DNA of 64,000 bases from Lineolata rhizophorae (Eukaryota > Ascomycota > Dothideomycetes > Lineolatales > Lineolataceae), in NCBI GenBank assembly GCA_010093515.1, contig MU001674.1:1-64000 (forward strand). Direction: 5' to 3'. A program made the position numbers and the translations under genes. Numbering within the stretch: the stretch's first letter is position 1; every line of letters starts with the position of its first letter. Below the pieces are notes generated by a model that was not told the origin of the DNA, did not search any database, and was given only the letters and a program-made list of their open reading frames with translations. This document shows, in pieces, positions 58,722-64,000 of the stretch.

Positions 58722-60137
58722 GGTCGGGCGGTCGCGGTGGGGAGGTATGTGTAGCTTGGGCGAGGAGAAGTCTAGGTAGCGCTCGGGGGCTGGCGGGCGG
58801 ACGGCTGAGGCCGAGCACGCGCGCGGCGCCGAGGGAAGTCGTCATGGTGCCTGCCCCTCGTTTCGCGCCGGACCCTGCCAGATGCTTGCCGGGCCCTGGC
58901 AAAGGGAGGAGTAAAACACGTCGGATGCAAAATAGAGGGGCCCGTTGAATGGGAGCAGATGCCAGGCTCGTTGCATGCGGCGGATTCCGCAGCGGAAATA
59001 CGTAGAAAGGGGAAAGGCGTGCATTTCCGCTCCAGGATTCGCGCGCTGGAGGGGCTGGGCTGCGTCCGGCACCCCGTTCGCGGCCTGCGGCTCGTCCGCT
59101 GCTTGTCGCTCAGGCTACGTCCCCGTGCTGAAGCTGCTGCTCCTCTCCGTCCACTCGCTCTGCCGCCCAGTGCTCCGCCGACACAGCGCTCTGTTCTGCG
59201 TTGCCCCCGTGAGTCGTGACGAGAGGAGACGCAGCCGGCCACTGGCGACGGCGCGGGATCCGGCCACGAGCTCGCCGCGTGTCGCCGTGTCGTGCGTCTC
59301 GTCCACGCACGCATTCACTCGCACAAATCAGCAGGCCGGCGCCCACCGACCGCGCGGCGGCACACGGCGGTTGTCCGACCGGCAACGACTCCTGCGTATG
59401 TGCGTGCAAGACGCGGGCTCCCCGCCCTGGCGCTAGGCACTCGCTCCGCTAGCTCTGCCACCTCTGCCTGGCCGGGCCCTGCCGCGCGCCTCATCCAAGT
59501 CAAAGCCTCGCCCTGCCGCCCGCACCCGCGCGACCTGGCCCGCCCAACCTCACCTCCCCACCCTCCGGCAGCACGGCATTCCCCCAACGCCAGCAACGCG
59601 GCATCCGCGCCACCAGCCACCCGCCTCCTTCTCCGCCGCCCGCGCCCTCTCCGCACCGCGACGCCTTCTGCCTTGCTTGCCCTCTTTTCGCTGCCTCACG
59701 CCCCGCGGTCTCGCCTCTGCCTGCCCGCCGCCGCCTGCCGCCCGCACGCCACCGCACGCACGCACGCACGCACGCGCCGTCGTCAATCCAGACCCCGACA
59801 CACCCTCCCCGACCGCCTTTCCCACGCGCCCTCGCAACGCCCATTTCGTCGCCGCGCCGGGTCCCTCCTCCCCTCAGCCTCGCCTGTGATTCTTCACTCT
59901 GCGCCGCGAGTCCCCGGACCCGTTGTCGCACAGCGAGCTCGCCCCGCCACCACCACCACCACCACCACCACCACCACCACCACCACCACCGCCGCCGCCG
60001 CCGCCGCCGCGCATCACGCATACTGACGCGCCTCCCTCGCCGCAAACCCGCGTCGTGCCCACGTCGCCGCAGCCGCTTCCGTCCGGCCGGTGACTAGAGC
60101 GCTGCACCTCTTCTTCTTCTACCTCCTTGTCGGAAAC
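58722..60137. promoter_or_regulatory. Divergent promoter, ANCHR-like / PP2A B55
   Basis: A 1.4-kb head-to-head interval. Long frames on both strands (up to 244 codons) are due to GC and triplet-repeat content. An ACGC tetranucleotide run at about 59753-59775 and a large CCA/CCG triplet array lie in the presumed B55 leader. No extra gene was recognised. Confidence 0.55.
59947..60009 (+). repeat. (CCA)14(CCG)7 triplet microsatellite
   Basis: Fourteen perfect CCA units (59947-59988) followed directly by seven perfect CCG units (59989-60009). The array ends about 130 nt before the B55 start codon, so it is probably transcribed in the 5' leader. In one frame it gives poly-His/Pro, which adds to the false open frames here. 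Perfect arrays of this length are prone to slippage, so alleles likely differ between strains. Confidence 0.9.
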
Positions 60138-62388
60138 ATGGTGGAAGCGGAGGGAAACCCCACCACGTGGAAGTTCACGCAGTACGTCTCGCTTGCTTTG
60201 TTTGTTCCCTTTGCTCTGCACGCCGCCTCGGTCCCCGCCGGCGAGGGCCATGGCCCGGTCCCCCGCCTTCGTCCGTCTGTCCCGTGCTTGCCGCCGGCTT
60301 CCCACTTCCTCCGGTCCGCTGGGCGAAATGGTCGAGCAAGAGAGAGAGGAAGAGAGCGAGAAACGGAGAGAGCAGAGTGGGCTGTCCACCTGCCGTGCTG
60401 CCGCATGCTGCCATTCTGGAGGGCCCCCGAGATAGAATGTTTGCTGACGGCGCGCTAGATGCTTCGGTGATAAAGGCGATGTAGAAGATATTACAGAAGG
60501 TATGTCTCTTGCCTCGCACGCGCTAAACCCGCCAGCCAACCCGCAAGCCGCAAGCCGGGAAATGAAATATTTCATGCCGCACTCCCCTCGCTTCCCTAGA
60601 TTAGTGGCGCGCTTTTGTTGCAAGAGGCTCGAGCGACTAACTGGCTCCTGGTTGCCGCAACAGCGGATATCATCTCGACGGTCGAGTTCGACCAGACAGG
60701 CAACTACCTGGCCACGGGCGATAAGGGCGGCCGAGTCGTTCTCTTCGAACGGAATGAAACGGTACGTCTCGGGGCCAGATTCACCGCCTCCCAGCTGCCT
60801 CCCGGCTCCCTCAATTACGTCGCTATAATCCTTACTCGCTAACGCGATGCGCTTGCGGCAGAAAAAAACTTGCGAATACAAATTTCACACCGAGTTCCAA
60901 TCCCACGAGCCCGAGTTCGACTACCTCAAGTCGCTAGAGATAGAAGAGAAGATCAACAAGATAAAGTGGTGCCGGCGACAGAACGCGTCCCACTACCTGC
61001 TTTCGACCAACGACAAGACTATCAAGCTATGGAAAGTGTTCGAGAAGTCGCTCAAGGTGGTGGCTGAGAATAACCTCTCGCACGAGCTCACGCCGGGAGG
61101 CGCCGGCGTGGCTGGTGCCGGAGGACCCGTTAGACACCCAACGCCGCACTTCCACTCCGCCGCCGACCTCAAGCTTCCCCGCCTGACGCACCACGATACC
61201 GTCGTTGCGGCCGTGCCGCGCAAAACATACGCCAACGCGCACGCCTATCACATCAACAGCATCAGCGTCAACAGCGACGGCGAGACCTTCATCAGTAGCG
61301 ACGACCTGCGCATCAACCTGTGGAACCTCAACATCCAGGACCAGAGCTTCAACATCGTCGACATCAAGCCGGCCAACATGGAGGAGCTGACCGAGGTTAT
61401 CACCGCGGCCGAGTTCCACCCGATAAGTTGCAACTGGTTCATGTATGCGAGTTCCAAGGGAACCATCAAGCTTGCCGACATGCGCGAGAGTGCCCTGTGC
61501 GATCAGCATGCGAAGCGTAAGTGGACTTTCCACCTTTCCCTCCAGTCCCGCGTCAACCCCCTTCTTCTCATTCTCATTCTCCCCTCGATCGTGGTTTCTT
61601 GATTTCCAAAAAAAAACGGTACTACATCCTGCTTCGATATCTCACCAGAATTCGGCCCGGTAGAGTTCGAGCAGGAAGAGGACCCGTCATCGCGCTCCTT
61701 CTTCTCCGAAATCATCTCGTCGATATCCGACGTGCGCTTCTCGTACGACGGGCGGCACATCCTGTCGCGCGACTACCTGACGGTCAAGATCTGGGACGTG
61801 GCCATGGAACGGCAGCCCGTCAAGACGATCCCGATCCACGAGCACCTCCGGCCCCGCCTCTGCGACACGTACGAGAACGACTCCATCTTCGACAAGTTCG
61901 AGGTGGTCTTCTCGGGCGACGCCAAGAATGTCATGACCGGCTCCTACAACAACAACTTCATGATCTACCCGTCGGACCCGGAGAAGGATACGGAGGTCGT
62001 GCTCCAGGCGGATAAGAGCGCCTTCAAGGCGAAGAAGGTCGGCGTGCCGACGCCCATGAATGCGAGCGCGACGAGTCCGACGGGCGGCGGGGGCGGCAAA
62101 CGAGGTGGTGGCTCCCGCGCGGGCAGTCCCGCGGCTGGCGGCGTCAGCGCCGCCCAACGCATGCGGAAGGAGACGGACGCGGATCAGATCGACTTTAACA
62201 AGAAGATTTTGCACATGAGCTGGCACCCGTTCGAGGATAGCATAGCGATTGCGGCGACGAACAACGTGAGTATATTTAGGGCGGGGGCCCCCGACCTTCC
62301 TTTCCTGATTGGCGCCAGAAGAGATTCCGATACTGATTTTGGATGTTCCTTGTCGACGATGCAGCTCTTTGTTTTCTCGGCATTGTAG
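60138..62388 (+). CDS. PP2A regulatory subunit B55 (PR55/Cdc55 family)
   Basis: WD40 regulatory subunit that directs protein phosphatase 2A to substrates in mitosis, morphogenesis and septation. Exons 60138-60181, 60459-60499, 60664-60761, 60862-61516, 61649-62265 and 62365-62388 give 492 aa, every phase consistent. The start [15 protein letters not shown] and exon 2 [13 protein letters not shown] are typical. Highly conserved stretches follow: [81 protein letters not shown] and [21 protein letters not shown] Gly/Ser-rich insert lies before [18 protein letters not shown]. The last exon encodes only LFVFSAL. The exon 4-5 junction adds a few residues (QFGPVEF) relative to other B55 proteins, so that acceptor is less certain than the rest. 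Divergent from the ANCHR-like gene. Confidence 0.93.
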
Positions 62389-63529
62389 ACTGGGTCTGAA
62401 TTTTATATCCCGCTTTCCACCCAACCGCGTGGTTTTACCTCGGACGAGTATTACAGCGATTTCGCCCGCCACCCCCCCTCTTTCCCTCTCTCCGAATGCG
62501 GCTGCTCTTCTTTTCTTCATAAAGGGTGGGGTGAAAGAGAGCACGGGCGTGGAAAATGGATGGATGGTTAAGAAAGACTTCCTTTTCTTTGCTTGCGGGG
62601 TGGTACACCTGGACGGATCCTGAGCGGAGCCTTTTCCTTGCGGTAGAGGTGGAGGGAAAGACGTGGATGGAGACTCGGATGCTAGCCCTTCGACGCGGAT
62701 ATATTTGCTTAATTCTTGGGTCCGCGCTCGAGGAGCTGGCAACCAGGCTGCAGGTTGAGGGGACGGCTGGGACTGGGACTTGGGAGTGGCTAGGCGGTGC
62801 GGGTAGTGGGTAGTGGGTTGGTTGCTTCATTTTTCATTTTCACGAGTCAGTCAGAAAGGTGATGGGGTTGGTAGGTAGGTAGGTAGTAGAGAAGCTGCCG
62901 GCTGGAGCCCCTTTTATATTTTTTTTTCTTCTTCTCTGGTCGTCCGTCAGATTTGAACTGGTTGATGAATGACCTGTTGAGGGTAGGGAGGAAGGAAAGG
63001 GGCTTTGGCTGCGCTGCACAGGAGGCTGGAGTGATGACGAACACATTTTTTTTCCGCCTTTTTAGACTGCCCTGGTAATTCGTATTGCTGCGGAAGTGAG
63101 TGAGTGCTTTGCGGATGATCGCTCTTGCTGCTGCGCCACGAGCACAAATCGCTGCCACCGCCGCTAATAACGCCCGTCATCCTGGGGCAGAGTGGACGCA
63201 TAGATGATGAGCCGATGGACGCACGGCACGCGATGGGATACATAGGCGTTGGCGGCCCCCGTCAAATGCAATTGATACTCGTGCGCACTGCTTAATTTGC
63301 TCCCGCCCTGCGTGCGGAATGCCTAGGCTCGCGTGCCCGCGAAGTGCCTGCTTCGGCATTGCCGTGACCGTTTCGGACGAGTGGTATGGGTTCCTAAACG
63401 GCAGGTCTCGGTGTAGTCGGGGACTCGAGCTAGGCCCAAATAGACAAGAGGGGGTCGTTGGGAGGGCGGTTCTTGGCGGCAAAATTTTAGCTGTTATAGT
63501 TTCAAATGTTGTTTTGCATTTGCATGAAT
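62389..63529. other. B55 3' flank and spacer before the tRNA
   Basis: About 1.1 kb of mixed composition, with T-rich runs and a short (GGTA)n run near 62868-62884. It probably includes the B55 3' UTR. The frames present are short or overlap on both strands and carry no motif. Confidence 0.45.
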
Positions 63530-63624
63530 GGGGTTGTGGCGTAGTTGGGAGCGCGTTAGACTGAAGGCGCTAGAACGGTCTTCTGGTTATCTAAAGGTCA
63601 CCGGTTCAATCCCGGTCAACCCCA
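63530..63624 (+). tRNA. tRNA-Phe (GAA), intron-containing
   Basis: The 95-nt cloverleaf folds completely. Acceptor stem 63530-63536 (GGGGTTG) pairs with 63617-63623 (CAACCCC), with discriminator A at 63624. The D stem is GCGT/GCGC. The anticodon stem TTAGA (63556-63560) pairs with TCTAA (63590-63594). The loop CTGAAG gives anticodon GAA at 63563-63565. A 22-nt intron (63567-63588) follows position 37, the usual place; it contains CTTC able to pair with the anticodon, as in spliced eukaryotic tRNAs. The T arm is ACCGG/CCGGT around TTCAATC. A TTTT run soon after the gene is a plausible Pol III terminator. The acceptor stem differs from the fungal tRNA-Phe I remember, but GAA can only read Phe codons. 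Confidence 0.92.
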
Positions 63625-63631
63625 TAACGTT

Positions 63632-63646
63632 TTGACTTTTTTCTTG
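63632..63646 (+). terminator. T-rich Pol III terminator downstream of tRNA-Phe
   Basis: TTTTGACTTTTTT begins within 10 nt of the tRNA 3' end, typical for RNA polymerase III termination. Confidence 0.6.
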
Positions 63647-64000
63647 TCTCCTTTTTTTCGTTGTTCTGTTTTCTTCAACCTTCTTTGAAAATGCTTGCCT
63701 TTTTTTCGCCCTTGATTGGACAACGGTGATTTGTCGAAGAACGCTCTTCCTTTCTTTAGCCAGCTACCGACATAGCTGAGGGTGGGTGCGGCAGGGGTCG
63801 TGGCCGGGCAGTCGCGTGGCCGCTAGCCCTACGGGGCCGAAGCGAGCGAGCCGCCTGCGAGTGCCTGGCTGGACCCCGGGCTGGCGCTAGTGGCCACGTC
63901 CCCTTAAGGTCGCCGGCGCTGATGTCAGTCTGGTCCATACAAAAGGGAGTGTTGCCCTTTTCTGGATTTGTTTGACAAGTGGCTCGGACTTCCTATGACA
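63647..64000. other. 3' end of window, no gene recognised
   Basis: T-rich and then GC-rich sequence. A 60-codon minus-strand frame at 63756-63938 is Arg/Pro/Ala-rich and has no motif. A gene may continue beyond the window. Confidence 0.35.

Noticed and set aside
59292-60045. Long frames with poly-Thr, poly-His or poly-Trp before B55
   Set aside because: Produced by the (CCA)n(CCG)n array and GC-rich promoter; no motif.
1-64000. CRISPR array, operon, prophage or secondary-metabolite cluster
   Set aside because: The genome is that of a filamentous fungus; no regular repeat-spacer arrays, no adjacent PKS/NRPS/terpene genes, no phage genes.

Overview
This is a nuclear contig from a filamentous ascomycete (Pezizomycotina; Sordariomycetes is my best guess). 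Genes carry short introns (about 50-200 nt) with GTRNGT-type donors, CTAAC-like branch points and YAG acceptors. Coding sequence is very GC-rich. Genes are separated by long spacers, several of them AT-rich and degenerate. The only RNA gene I see is an intron-bearing tRNA-Phe.

Layout: mRNA 3'-end factor Yth1/CPSF30 (395-1370 -); GH18 chitinase (4313-5853 +); a decayed DUF3716-like gene (9121-9669 -); Kre9/Knh1-like GPI protein (11886-12792 -); a tentative two-exon small gene (14286-14586 -); cytoplasmic dynein intermediate chain (14766-17032 -), divergent from ATP synthase subunit e (17539-18031 +); D-2-hydroxyacid dehydrogenase (19881-21138 +); seven-helix GPCR-like protein (22177-24109 -). 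About 11.6 kb without a recognisable gene follows. Next come a Sel1-repeat Nif1/DSF2-like protein (35736-38251 -); a DUF1776 SDR-like protein (40891-42320 -), divergent from a Wss1/Spartan-type SUMO-linked protease (43067-44797 +); a possible alpha/beta-hydrolase relic near 45.4 kb; a secreted Cys-rich protein with a PT-rich linker (46484-47284 +); an orphan 167-aa protein (48631-49134 +); a second Kre9/Knh1-like GPI protein (50399-51113 +); a basic orphan protein (52597-53410 -); a SET-MYND methyltransferase (55092-56973 -); an ANCHR-like abscission regulator (57513-58721 -), divergent from PP2A B55 (60138-62388 +); and tRNA-Phe(GAA) (63530-63624 +).

There is no operon, secondary-metabolite cluster, CRISPR array or intact transposon. 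Two themes recur. One is the cell wall and surface: a chitinase, two Kre9-like GPI proteins, a secreted Cys-rich protein and a GPCR-like receptor. The other is cell-cycle and division control: dynein IC, Nif1/DSF2-like, B55 and ANCHR-like. These look like ordinary scattered genes rather than a functional cluster. Exon boundaries were read by eye. For every spliced model the reading phases add up across all junctions and the joined protein follows family expectations, except where stated.
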